A DNA stretch of 33,582 nt from Gammaproteobacteria bacterium (GCA_027297435.1 JAPUIA010000175.1:1-33582); one strand, 5' to 3'. Shown: positions 7,514-15,514, counted from the first letter of the stretch. The notes: generated by a model from the letters alone, not told the origin. Made by a program: numbers and translations.

Positions 7514-8097
7514 TTCGTTGTTACGCCTTTTTTAACCAGACGATGCCGACGCCGGAACTAAGGCGTGTGGCGGGCCCTCACCGCAGCGTCGTCTCGCGGC
7601 GCATCAACGACCAACTCGATCACCTGCCGACACTGTCGGTTCGCACGACGCTCGAGATCTGCGTTGACGACCTGGCAACCGCACAAGCCTACGCGGTTCG
7701 CCTTGCCGATCAGGCGGCCACCGTGCTGTGTATCGAAGAGCACGTGCTGTTCGACGAAGGGCTTGATGAGAACAGTATCAAGGGCGTGTTCTTGTTTCGC
7801 CGTAAACCGGATATGGAAGTGGCCGAATTCCAGAATTACTGGCGAACGCAACACGGTCCGATGGTACTCCGCACCCCAGGGGTGCAGCGTTACGTACAGT
7901 GCCACGTCATACCAGAAAGCTATGATGATGGTGAACCCGCCTACGACGGGATTACCGAGTTGTACTGGTCGAGCTACGCAGCGGCGGTCCGATCCATGGC
8001 CTCCGACGAGATGATCGTGGAACAAGCCTCAGATGCATCGAATTTCGTCGCGTCCGACAGTGTGGAAGTGGTACTCATGCACGAAGATGTGCCTTAA
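7510..8097 (+). CDS. EthD-domain (dimeric alpha/beta barrel) protein
   Basis: The 195-residue protein has a C-terminal half (about 98-195) typical of EthD-like barrels: KGVFLFRRKPDMEVAEFQNYW, TQHGPMV, GVQRYVQ, then a YDGITELYW strand. The N-terminal half is of similar size and may be a diverged second copy, making a double barrel in one chain. EthD-like proteins accompany catabolic oxidases and are often of unknown reaction. Start ATG 7510 overlaps the AKR stop as ATGA; an in-frame upstream ATG (7471) would overlap the AKR far more. Its stop codon interleaves with that of the convergent regulator gene in the palindrome CCTTAAGG at 8092-8099. Confidence 0.75.
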   Translation: MIRCYAFFNQTMPTPELRRVAGPHRSVVSRRINDQLDHLPTLSVRTTLEICVDDLATAQAYAVRLADQAATVLCIEEHVLFDEGLDENSIKGVFLFRRKPDMEVAEFQNYWRTQHGPMVLRTPGVQRYVQCHVIPESYDDGEPAYDGITELYWSSYAAAVRSMASDEMIVEQASDASNFVASDSVEVVLMHEDVP

Positions 8098-9017
8098 GGT
8101 CGGGCGAACGGATCGTACGCGTCGATGTCGTCGGACTCGCGGCCTTCCATGGCCGCTGCTACCGCGTTGCCCACCCTGTCTGCAAGCGTTCGTTCAAAGT
8201 TACCCCGTGTCGCGAGTTCGTACGAACCGCTCCAGACGTGGGTTTCCTGCTCTGCGTTCAACAGACGCAGGTTGATGCGAACCTTGTCACCGTCGACGAT
8301 GCGGGTAGAACCCTCCAGGATGTGGGTAATGCCGAGACGCTTGATCATCAATGGTAACTTCTCGTCCGTTATCTCTGCGAGGGATGCGCGCGAGCCAACG
8401 AGCGTGATGGTGTCCCGGTTGGAAAGGTTGGCGACAACCTCATCGTAGATCGACTGGCTGACGTAACGCTGTTGTTGATTGACCCCGACAGGTACGAACG
8501 GCATCACGGTCAACTTGAGTTCGATGGGTTGGTTCAGAATCGAGGGAACGCCCACGTACGCGGCGCCAAGCAGAGAGCCGATGGCCAAGAACGCGATCAT
8601 TGCGTAGGCCAACTTTCGAGATCGGTGCTGGGGCTCGGCAACGACGACTGTGTCGTCCGGCCACTCGATGTCAGCGACAAGGCGGTAGCCTTTGCGTGGC
8701 ACGGTTTCCACGAACAGCGGCTTTCTTACGTCGTCCTTCAACGCTTTGCGAATGTTCGTCATGGCTTGATGAACAACGTTGTCGCCAACGACCACGTTTG
8801 GCCAGACCTTGTTCATGAGCACCGTGGCGGGGACTGGGTGAGGTGCTGCGGCTGCCAGTGTCAGTAGTACGTCGATGGTTTTGCCATCGACACGATGACC
8901 GTCGATAAGGTTCGCATCGGGTTGGATCGGCTTGCCGCCGAGTCGAAACGACCATTCGGTACCCGGAATTTTTTGCCCGGACCGCTCTAGAACATCTGCA
9001 ACCGCTTGGCTACCCAT
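8094..9017 (-). CDS. CadC/ToxR-type membrane transcription regulator with TolB-like sensor domain
   Basis: The 307-residue protein has a winged-helix OmpR-type DNA-binding domain (about 22-114, with MTNIRKALKDD and FVETVPRKGYRLVADIEW), one membrane helix (about 136-157, LAYAMIAFLAIGSLLGAAYV) and a periplasmic domain (165-300). That last domain resembles the FlgO/TolB-like module of COG5616 proteins (YVSQSIYDEVVANLS, GITHILEGSTR, LNAEQETHVWSGSYE) but has no TPR repeats after it. It would bind DNA from the membrane and respond to a periplasmic signal. ATG 9017 is chosen over GTG 9032. Two GTTAC...GTAAC palindromes upstream may be its own operators. The targets are unknown; the small exported protein at 9334 is divergent and is a candidate. 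Confidence 0.85.
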   Translation of the reverse strand: MGSQAVADVLERSGQKIPGTEWSFRLGGKPIQPDANLIDGHRVDGKTIDVLLTLAAAAPHPVPATVLMNKVWPNVVVGDNVVHQAMTNIRKALKDDVRKPLFVETVPRKGYRLVADIEWPDDTVVVAEPQHRSRKLAYAMIAFLAIGSLLGAAYVGVPSILNQPIELKLTVMPFVPVGVNQQQRYVSQSIYDEVVANLSNRDTITLVGSRASLAEITDEKLPLMIKRLGITHILEGSTRIVDGDKVRINLRLLNAEQETHVWSGSYELATRGNFERTLADRVGNAVAAAMEGRESDDIDAYDPFARP

Positions 9018-9046
9018 GTTACGCCGTCTCACCCCAACGTCAAATC

Positions 9047-9106
9047 GTTACCTAAGGTAACAAAAAGACCCCTAGAAGCAAGGGAATTAGTGTTACTAAC
9101 GGTAAC
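9047..9106. promoter_or_regulatory. Two GTTAC-N5-GTAAC palindromes, candidate operators
   Basis: GTTACCTAAGGTAAC (9047-9061, perfect around the central base) and GTTACTAACGGTAAC (9092-9106) share outer arms GTTAC/GTAAC and have centres 45 bp apart. They lie 30 to 90 bp upstream of the CadC-like gene, in the divergent region with the exported-protein gene. This suggests autoregulation or shared control by a dimer. The rest of the 9018-9333 gap shows no further gene. Confidence 0.5.
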
Positions 9107-9333
9107 GAATTAACCCTGTTAGAACCTGATGACCGGAAATCTCCCTGACCCCAACCTGAAATTTCGGACCGTTCGGCCCTAGAGAGTGCATTTTGACTGG
9201 CTATGACGATTTCAGGGCAGAATCATGCTTACCCAAGGACGAGTTCATGCGTTTGTGGCCAAACTTCGCCCCAATGTAGCCCCGGGAAGGTCCCGTGGCA
9301 CCGGACGAAAACAGGAATCACGGAGATATGAAC

Positions 9334-9690
9334 ATGAGCAAACTGATCGGAACCGCAGCAATCGCAGTCGGATTGACCTTTGCAGTGCAAGCCAACGCCG
9401 GACCCCTGGCGTTGCAAACCGGGTACGACAACTGCCAACAAGAGATTCAATCACAACAGTCGCAGCGGGGTCTGGTGTTTGCGCGCCATCACTACCTGAG
9501 CCGTGGAGATGCATCGAACACCTATTTCATCAACGCATCGGCGTGGGAAAGCGGCGAGCGAGTCGGTCTCAAATCTGCTTGCGAGACCACCACGAATGGA
9601 CGCCGGATACTGGCGTTGGAAACGAGCCACGGCCGGTGGAACAACGTGCCTGAAGGCCGCGTCGATATCGAGATTGCGGGCGTCAACTAA
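9334..9690 (+). CDS. Small exported protein, unknown function
   Basis: The 118-residue precursor starts MSKLIGTAAIAVGLTFAVQANA, a clear Sec signal peptide cut after ANA, leaving about 96 residues. The mature part has two cysteines (NCQQ and SACETT), which could form one disulfide, and contains ARHHYLSRGD and LETSHGRWNNV. No family was recognised. ATG 9334 is chosen because a GGAG lies 8 bases upstream, whereas ATG 9328 would leave only two. A Rho-independent terminator follows at 9710-9742, so it is a single-gene unit. It is divergent from the CadC-like regulator and could be its target. Confidence 0.7.
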   Translation: MSKLIGTAAIAVGLTFAVQANAGPLALQTGYDNCQQEIQSQQSQRGLVFARHHYLSRGDASNTYFINASAWESGERVGLKSACETTTNGRRILALETSHGRWNNVPEGRVDIEIAGVN

Positions 9691-9709
9691 ACAGCTGTCG
9701 ATCCCTCCT

Positions 9710-9742
9710 GGGGCGTGCGCAAGGATGCCACGCCCCTTTCTT
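9710..9742 (+). terminator. Rho-independent terminator after the small exported protein
   Basis: An 8-bp stem, GGGGCGTG (9710-9717) with CACGCCCC (9729-9736), encloses an 11-base loop and is followed by TTTCTT (9737-9742). It lies 20 bases after the stop codon. Confidence 0.8.
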
Positions 9743-9809
9743 GCACCCCTCCCTAATAATTTGCCTCCGAACGCCTGGCCGCGGGCTTGCTTCGCCTCGC
9801 GTGGCTAGA

Positions 9810-9821
9810 TTAACATGTTAA
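9810..9821. promoter_or_regulatory. Candidate HpaR operator upstream of hpaR
   Basis: The perfect palindrome TTAACATGTTAA sits 22 bases before the hpaR start. A weak -35 (TTGCTT, 9787-9792) is spaced 17 bases from TTAACA (9810-9815), so the palindrome may overlap the -10. The same half-sites, TTAAC-N2-GTTAA, recur at 15659-15670 in the hpaG/hpaF divergent promoter. MarR-family repressors bind palindromes of this size, so autorepression by HpaR is likely. Confidence 0.6.
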
Positions 9822-9843
9822 CTTATTGTTGCTGCAGGCACCG

Positions 9844-10299
9844 ATGGCCCAGATACGCCGATTCAGTGAGTCTCTTCCCATGCTGTTACTCAAAGCACGG
9901 GAAACCGCGATGGCTTACTTCCGTCCTTCGCTACAGGAGCACGGTTTAACCGAACAGCAGTGGCGCGTCCTGAGAGCGCTGAACGAGTTTGGGGAGTTCA
10001 CAGCAGCCGGGCTGGCCAGGGAATGCGTGATTTTGGCGCCGAGCATCACCCGCATACTGCGCAAGCTGGCGGCCGAAGACATGGTCGACGTGGGAAGATC
10101 CCGTATCGACGGTCGGGAGTTGCAAGTGCGTTTGACGCAACGGGGTAAGGCCGTAATCGACAAGATCGCACCCATCAGCGAAGTACAGTACGGGCTGATT
10201 CGAGATCGGCTGCATCCCGATAGGTTGGAAGAGCTGTATCGCCTGTTGCACGAGTTCGTGGAGTTGGACGGACAACCCACCCGTGAGGACTCGCGATGA
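9844..10299 (+). CDS. hpaR: HpaR, MarR-family repressor of homoprotocatechuate degradation
   Basis: The 151-residue MarR-type winged-helix protein matches HpaR in size and pattern: SLPMLLLKARETAM, HGLTEQQWRVLRAL, the recognition-helix region APSITRILRKLAAEDMV, and the wing SRIDGRELQVRLTQRG. In enterobacteria HpaR represses the HPC meta-cleavage operon and is relieved by pathway aromatics. ATG 9844 gives the usual length; TTG 9826 is also in frame. Its stop overlaps hpaE by ATGA, so the regulator is cotranscribed with the pathway genes. A matching palindrome precedes it. Confidence 0.85.
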   Translation: MAQIRRFSESLPMLLLKARETAMAYFRPSLQEHGLTEQQWRVLRALNEFGEFTAAGLARECVILAPSITRILRKLAAEDMVDVGRSRIDGRELQVRLTQRGKAVIDKIAPISEVQYGLIRDRLHPDRLEELYRLLHEFVELDGQPTREDSR

Positions 10300-11816
10300 G
10301 CGAGGCGTTGCAAGAAAACCTGAAACGCCTCGAGGGATTTCTCGAACGATTTCGAGGCTCGACGCTCGAGCATTTCATCGATGGTAAACCCGAGCGCGGT
10401 GATTCGGGCAACACGTTTACCAACACGACCCCGACCGACAACGGCCCGATCAACGAAGTGGCCGCCGGCAACGCGCACGATATCGATACCGCCGCCAAGT
10501 CGGCGCGCGCCGCGTTTGCGGATTGGCAAGCCGTACCGGGCGCCGAGCGGCGCAAGCTATTGCACAACATTGCCGATGCGATCGTTCAGCGCGCCGACGA
10601 AATTGCTTTGTTGGAGTCGTTCGATACCGGACAACCCCTACGCTTCATGAGTCAGGCTGCCAATCGCGGCGCTGAGAATTTTCGCTTTTTCGCCGATCGC
10701 GCACCCGGGGCACGCAGCGGCCTTGCGTTACCGGCCGAGGCGCACCTCAACTACACGATTCGACAACCGATCGGTGCGGTCGGCGTGATCACCCCGTGGA
10801 ACACGCCGTTCATGCTATCTACCTGGAAGATCGCACCGGCTCTAGCCGCAGGTTGTACCGTGGTACATAAGCCGGCCGAGTGGAGCCCGCTGACCGCGTA
10901 CGTGTTAGCCGAGATTTGCCACGAAGCCGGTTTGCCCCCAGGTGTGCTCAACTCGGTGCAGGGCTTCGGCGAAAGCGCCGGGAAAGCGCTCACCGAACAT
11001 CCGGATATCAGCGCAATCGCTTTTGTCGGAGAATCCCACACAGGCAGCCTGATCATGCAGCAGGGCGCCATGACCCTGAAACGCGTGCACTTCGAACTCG
11101 GGGGCAAAAACCCCGTGATCGTTTTCGATGACGCAGACCTCGATCGGGCACTCGATGCGGTTACGTTCATGATCTACAGCCTGAACGGCGAGCGCTGTAC
11201 ATCGTCGAGTCGTCTGTTGGTTCAGGCCTCCATTTACGACGAGTTCGTGGCACGGGTGGCTGAGCGCACTCGCAGGATCAAGGTGGGCCATCCCCTAGAT
11301 CCAGCGACCGAGGTTGGACCCCTCATCCATCCCCGTCACCTGGACAAGGTGTTGAACTATATCAAGATCGCCGAACGCGAAGGTGCCGACATCGCGATCG
11401 GCGGAGCAAGAGCGGACGTGCATGCGGACGGCAACTACTTTCTGCCAACGCTATTGACTGGATGTGAACGCACCATGCGCATCGCCCAGGAAGAGATCTT
11501 TGGCCCTGTCCTGACGGCTATCCCGTTTCAGGACGAACGAGAAGCCATCGACATCGCGAATGATGTTGCTTACGGTCTGGCCGGCTATGCGTGGACGCGA
11601 GACCTAGGCCGTGCGCACCGCTTAGGGCGCGCGCTCGACGCTGGAATGATTTGGATCAATTCCGAGAACAATCGGCATCTACCCGCACCGTTCGGCGGCA
11701 TGAAGGCCAGCGGTATGGGTCGAGACGGCGGCGACTATAGTTTCGATTTCTACATGGAAACCAAAAACGTCTGCGTGGCGTACGATACGCACAGCGTACC
11801 CAGCATGGGTAAATGA
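10296..11816 (+). CDS. hpaE: HpaE, 5-carboxymethyl-2-hydroxymuconate semialdehyde dehydrogenase
   Basis: The 506-residue aldehyde dehydrogenase oxidises the ring-cleavage product CHMS to CHM with NAD+. Catalytic and cofactor residues are present: N169 (TPWN), K192 (HKPAEWSP), E267 (HFELGGKNP) and C301 (NGERCTSSS). The segment from FDDADLDRALDA to NGERC and the C-terminal KNVC motif followed by a short tail closely follow the HpaE branch. It is about 18 residues longer than the E. coli protein at the N-terminus. A GAGGA ribosome site lies 6 bases before the ATG inside hpaR. It overlaps hpaR and the LigA-like gene by four bases each. Confidence 0.9.
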   Translation: MSEALQENLKRLEGFLERFRGSTLEHFIDGKPERGDSGNTFTNTTPTDNGPINEVAAGNAHDIDTAAKSARAAFADWQAVPGAERRKLLHNIADAIVQRADEIALLESFDTGQPLRFMSQAANRGAENFRFFADRAPGARSGLALPAEAHLNYTIRQPIGAVGVITPWNTPFMLSTWKIAPALAAGCTVVHKPAEWSPLTAYVLAEICHEAGLPPGVLNSVQGFGESAGKALTEHPDISAIAFVGESHTGSLIMQQGAMTLKRVHFELGGKNPVIVFDDADLDRALDAVTFMIYSLNGERCTSSSRLLVQASIYDEFVARVAERTRRIKVGHPLDPATEVGPLIHPRHLDKVLNYIKIAEREGADIAIGGARADVHADGNYFLPTLLTGCERTMRIAQEEIFGPVLTAIPFQDEREAIDIANDVAYGLAGYAWTRDLGRAHRLGRALDAGMIWINSENNRHLPAPFGGMKASGMGRDGGDYSFDFYMETKNVCVAYDTHSVPSMGK

Positions 11817-12130
11817 GCCTTTACACCGTTCAAAAACTACTCTATCAACTCAACCGCGATCGCAGCGTACAGCAGCGCTATAAAGACGATTTTGCCGCGT
11901 TGCTCGAAGACTACGATCTGACCGGCGAAGAGCGCCACGCACTCGCGGCGCCGGACATCGGGTTGTTGTATGTCATGGGCGTGAACGGTCAGCTTCTCAT
12001 GCACTACGCGGCGCTCTGTGGATTCGAATGGGACCAATATATAAGTGCGATGCGCGAAGGGTTAGCCGAACACGGTAGCGTACGCGCGGGCCTTTATGCC
12101 GCTACCGACGACAGAGGGGCGGTCTCATGA
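11813..12130 (+). CDS. LigA-like small subunit of an extradiol dioxygenase
   Basis: The 105-residue helical protein matches the LigA family (alpha subunit of protocatechuate 4,5-dioxygenase): QKLLYQLNRD, YKDDFAALLEDYDLTGEERHAL, DIGLLYVMGVNGQLLMHYA. In LigAB the small subunit caps the active site of the catalytic LigB subunit. It overlaps hpaE before it and the LigB-like gene after it as ATGA, so it is made in step with its partner. The HPC 2,3-dioxygenases of enterobacteria are LigB-type enzymes without a separate LigA, so a small subunit in an hpa cluster is unusual. Confidence 0.85.
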   Translation: MSLYTVQKLLYQLNRDRSVQQRYKDDFAALLEDYDLTGEERHALAAPDIGLLYVMGVNGQLLMHYAALCGFEWDQYISAMREGLAEHGSVRAGLYAATDDRGAVS

Positions 12131-12945
12131 CGCTCGTTTACGCCGGCGTGTGTAGTCACGCGCCTGGTATCACGGGTCGAGCGCAACGCGCAGACCCTGC
12201 GCTCAGAGAGCCGTTTTATGCGAGCTTTCGTCAAATGGGCGAAGAGATTCGCGCTCAGCAACCCGATGCACTCATCGTGGTTGCGGCCGAACACTTTGCC
12301 AACTTCTTCATGGACAACATGCCCGCGTACTGCATGGGCATGGCTGAGGACTACGAGGGCCCCATTGAGGATGAACAGTGGCTCGGGATCGAGCGGCGCC
12401 GGATACCCGGTAATGCGGAGCTGGCCAACCGCTTGATCGAGCGAATGTTGCACGACGTCGATCTTGCCTACGCGCAAGAATGGAAATTCGATCACGGGGT
12501 GATGGTGCCCTTGCACTTTCTCACGCCCGCGTATGACGTTCCGGTCATTCCGATCAACATCAACTGTCAGGGACCGCCGATCACGCCGTTGCACCGTGCC
12601 TACGAATTTGGACGCACGTTGCGCAAAGCGTGTGATGCGGTAGACGAACGGATCGCCGTGGTCGGAACGGGCGGACTATCCCATTGGCCCGCGACGCCCG
12701 ATTCGGGAAAGATCAACGAAACCTGGGATCGCACCTTTCTGGACCGGTGGCTGGCCAACGATCGAGAAGCGCTCACGAGTTATTCGGACGAAGCGACATA
12801 CTTCGATGCGGGTCAAGGGGGATTCGAGATCAGGACGTTCATCGCGGTTGCCGGTGCCGCGGAAGGTTCGACGGGTGAGCTTTACTACTATGCACCCATC
12901 CCTATCTTCGCGGTCGGTTGCACCATCGCGAGAATGCATTTGTAG
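12127..12945 (+). CDS. LigB-type (class III) extradiol ring-cleavage dioxygenase, probable HPC 2,3-dioxygenase
   Basis: The 272-residue catalytic subunit has all expected active-site residues: Fe(II) ligands H11 (CSHAPG), H56 (AAEHFANF) and E234 (GGFEIR), with catalytic H123 (FDHGVMVPLH) and H186 (GGLSHW). It inserts O2 next to the two hydroxyls of a catechol-type ring. From the cluster the likely substrate is 3,4-dihydroxyphenylacetate, giving CHMS for HpaE. The protein's own features resemble protocatechuate/gallate-type LigB enzymes, so another carboxylated catechol is possible. A GAGGGG ribosome site lies 8 bases upstream. It is the last gene of the operon and ends 15 bp before the convergent ThDP gene. 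Confidence 0.85.
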   Translation: MTLVYAGVCSHAPGITGRAQRADPALREPFYASFRQMGEEIRAQQPDALIVVAAEHFANFFMDNMPAYCMGMAEDYEGPIEDEQWLGIERRRIPGNAELANRLIERMLHDVDLAYAQEWKFDHGVMVPLHFLTPAYDVPVIPININCQGPPITPLHRAYEFGRTLRKACDAVDERIAVVGTGGLSHWPATPDSGKINETWDRTFLDRWLANDREALTSYSDEATYFDAGQGGFEIRTFIAVAGAAEGSTGELYYYAPIPIFAVGCTIARMHL

Positions 12946-12960
12946 GCACGGTCATCTGGT

Positions 12961-14649
12961 TTAGGCTGCCGTCAACACGTTGATGACCGCCGGCTTGCCG
13001 GCGTCGACCATCTCGATGCCCCGCTCGAGCGCACCGATCAAGTCTTTCGGCTTTATGACCTTCTCGCCGTAACCGTCACTCGCTTCGACCACCTTCTCGT
13101 ATGCGGGAGATGGTGTGAGGCGGGTGAGTGGCATGGTTCTGCCGCGGGTCGCGTGGCCGTCGGGATACATGGCCGACGTGGCATTGTGAACGGCTTGCCA
13201 ACGCTGATTGTTGTTGATGATCGTGAGCGTGGGCAAGTCATAGGCATGCGCCATGAAGTGCGCTGGCGTGGGGTTGCCCAACATGTAAGAACCGTCGCCG
13301 ACGACGGCAATCACGTAAGCGTCGCGGTCCGCCAGCTTGTTGCCAAGGGCGGCACCGAGACCGAAACCGAGCCCTCCCGCAGTGGATTCACGCATGTAGC
13401 TGCGCGGCTGGCTAAGGTCTAAGTAGTCGGGCGGTACGCCGAGTTCGTTGATCACCACGACGTTTTCCTCCACGAGGTCGTTTTTGACCCGATTGAGGCA
13501 GTCCGCCAGCCAGATTGCGCTAATCGGGGTCTGTTTGGCCGACGCCTTGATGGCCTGGTCGATGCGTTGACGGCGTTTCGTCTGCAGCTCGGTCAACAGT
13601 TTGCGCCGCCTGCCGACTTCCAGATCTTGCGGAAGTGACGCCTGCAGCGCGGCGATCACCAGTGCGATGTCGCCGCTGAGCGCCATGTCCGTTTTGAAAC
13701 CGCGCAGGGGGTAGGCCGTGTATTGCGGGTCTGCGGCTATCTGCACCACGGTCGCGTCGGCGTTCGGTGTGACGTCGCCGACCCAGGGTACGCCGGCTTC
13801 GATGACCAAAATAAGGTCGGCTTCCTTCACCAGGCTCATGCCTTCGAAACCGAAATTCATGTCGTGATTGCTTGGCACGTTGGCATCGGTCGCGAACGGC
13901 TGAGCGATGGGTATGGCAAATCGGGTAGCGAGATCGCTCAGCGCTCGGAAGGCTTCGCGACTTCGACCACCGGAAGATGTGACAATCAGCGGTAGCTGTG
14001 CCCGCATGAGCTGGTGTGCGACTTTCTCGATGGCGATGAGGTTGGGCATGGCGGGTGCCGTGACGTCTGTTTCGTTGGCGTACTGAGGTTCTGTGCTCGG
14101 GCCTGCCAACACTTCGCGTGGCAACGTGAGATAGATCGGCCCTGGTGGCTGGCTTTTGGCGATAGCGATAGCCCGGCGCACGAGTGTAGCCATCGGTTGG
14201 CCGGTGCGAGCCTCGTAGTCCCATTTCAGCCATTCGCGCAGCATCGATGCTTGGTCGAACGTCTCCTGTCCCCAGTGAATGTGCGCCGAGCGGGACCCGA
14301 GCTGGCCCGATTCGGTGTTGGGCGTGCGACCCGCCAGCATGATAATGGGCACCTGGTCGCGGAGTGCGTTCATTGCACCCATGACGCCGTTGGCCGACCC
14401 TACCGTGGTATGCAACAGCACTGCCGCGGGCTTCGCCGAGCGCCGGTAGTAGCCGTGGGCCATGGCCATCGCGAGATTCTCGTGGGGGGTGACGAGAAAC
14501 CGGGGGTATTTTTCGTTGCTGTCGGCGAGCTTTGCCAAAGACTCGATGATCGGGGCGGTGTCGGTGCCGGCGTTGGCCAACACATGGTCGATACCGCAGT
14601 CTTTGAGGGTTTTGATGAGAGCGTCGGCGTTGGTTTCGACGTCAGTCAA
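12961..14649 (-). CDS. ThDP-dependent decarboxylase/synthase-like enzyme in the HPC cluster
   Basis: The 562-residue protein has the three-domain layout of acetolactate synthase/benzoylformate decarboxylase enzymes. The catalytic Glu is E57 (TPHENLAMAMAHGYYR). The ThDP/Mg motif runs from GDGSYM to INNN (about 451-481). Such enzymes cleave 2-oxo acids. Its reaction here is not known: it could make the aromatic acid from a hydroxyphenylpyruvate-like acid or act on a late 2-oxo intermediate. The start is TTG 14649, supported by GGAGG 9 bases upstream, and it overlaps the stop of the FAH gene by 8 bases. The pair is thus translationally coupled, which argues for a shared pathway step. Confidence 0.8.
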   Translation of the reverse strand: MTDVETNADALIKTLKDCGIDHVLANAGTDTAPIIESLAKLADSNEKYPRFLVTPHENLAMAMAHGYYRRSAKPAAVLLHTTVGSANGVMGAMNALRDQVPIIMLAGRTPNTESGQLGSRSAHIHWGQETFDQASMLREWLKWDYEARTGQPMATLVRRAIAIAKSQPPGPIYLTLPREVLAGPSTEPQYANETDVTAPAMPNLIAIEKVAHQLMRAQLPLIVTSSGGRSREAFRALSDLATRFAIPIAQPFATDANVPSNHDMNFGFEGMSLVKEADLILVIEAGVPWVGDVTPNADATVVQIAADPQYTAYPLRGFKTDMALSGDIALVIAALQASLPQDLEVGRRRKLLTELQTKRRQRIDQAIKASAKQTPISAIWLADCLNRVKNDLVEENVVVINELGVPPDYLDLSQPRSYMRESTAGGLGFGLGAALGNKLADRDAYVIAVVGDGSYMLGNPTPAHFMAHAYDLPTLTIINNNQRWQAVHNATSAMYPDGHATRGRTMPLTRLTPSPAYEKVVEASDGYGEKVIKPKDLIGALERGIEMVDAGKPAVINVLTAA

Positions 14650-15514
14650 GGCGCTCGTCCTCCACGGGGTTCAGCAGGGTTCCGATACCGGGTACCTCGA
14701 CCTCGACGACGTCGCCGGGCTGCAAGTATTTTGGTGGATCCAACCGCGCTCCGGCGCCGGTAGGCGTGCCGGTCGAAATGAGGTCTCCGGGTTTTAGGCG
14801 CATGAACGTCGAGACGTAGCTGACCAAATATTCGAAGGAGAACAAAAGGTTGTCGGTGCCGTCTTGCTGGCGCACCTCGCCGTTCACGCGGGTGGTGAGA
14901 CTCAGGTTGTCGAAGCGTGCGAATTCGTCGACCGATACCATCCAAGGTCCCAGCGAGCCGGATCGCTCGAAGTTTTTGCCCTGGGTGACGTTGAATTTGG
15001 AATGGCGGAGCCAGTCGCGAATCGATCCCTCGTCCATCAACGTCAGGCCCGCGATGTGCTCGCGAACCTCGGACTCGGGAATGCGCCGGCCTTCTTTGCC
15101 GATCACGATCACGATCTCGCCTTCGTAGTCCAACTGCTCGGACTCCGGCGGTCGTAGCATGGGTTGCAGGTGACCGGTCAGTGATTCGCGGGTGCGCATG
15201 AAGATGCTGGGATACGCGTGCGTCTCGGAGCTGTCTCGATATTCCGCATTGCGATTGCCGTAGTTGACACCGATGCAGATGATCTTCTCGGCGTTCGGAA
15301 TCGGTGGTAGGTACTCGATCTCCTCGAGTGAGAAGTCCTTGTCGGCTTGCACCGCAATATCCTCGGCACGCGTCAACGCACCGGCGGCGATTGCGTGTCG
15401 CAGCGTCGGATATTCCGGCATCCGCTCGCTGAGGTTGACGACCCCGTCTTGGACGACCGCGCCGAACAGGTGGTTTTGACTCTGCGCCGCGTGTCTGAAG
15501 GATAGAAACCGCAC
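14642..15514 (-). CDS. hpaG: HpaG-like fumarylacetoacetate-hydrolase-family decarboxylase/isomerase
   Basis: The 290-residue protein has the FAH fold with metal ligands E131 and E133 (DYEGEIVIV) and D161 (TLMDEGSIRDW), plus the GKNFERSGSLGPW and ISTGTPTGAG motifs. In the HPC pathway HpaG decarboxylates OPET and isomerises the diene product. E. coli HpaG is a tandem of two FAH domains of about 430 residues. Here only one domain is present, so it probably does one half-reaction, or both in one site. Start GTG 15514 has AGAGG 6 bases upstream. It is transcribed divergently from hpaF across a shared operator and is coupled to the ThDP gene. Confidence 0.8.
   Translation of the reverse strand: MRFLSFRHAAQSQNHLFGAVVQDGVVNLSERMPEYPTLRHAIAAGALTRAEDIAVQADKDFSLEEIEYLPPIPNAEKIICIGVNYGNRNAEYRDSSETHAYPSIFMRTRESLTGHLQPMLRPPESEQLDYEGEIVIVIGKEGRRIPESEVREHIAGLTLMDEGSIRDWLRHSKFNVTQGKNFERSGSLGPWMVSVDEFARFDNLSLTTRVNGEVRQQDGTDNLLFSFEYLVSYVSTFMRLKPGDLISTGTPTGAGARLDPPKYLQPGDVVEVEVPGIGTLLNPVEDERLD

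Noticed and set aside
9225-9653. Plus-strand ORF overlapping the small exported protein
   Set aside because: The alternative frame has a signal peptide, ribosome site and terminator in the right place.
14014-14763. Long plus-strand ORF opposite the ThDP gene
   Set aside because: It is antisense to a well-supported enzyme and shows no domain.
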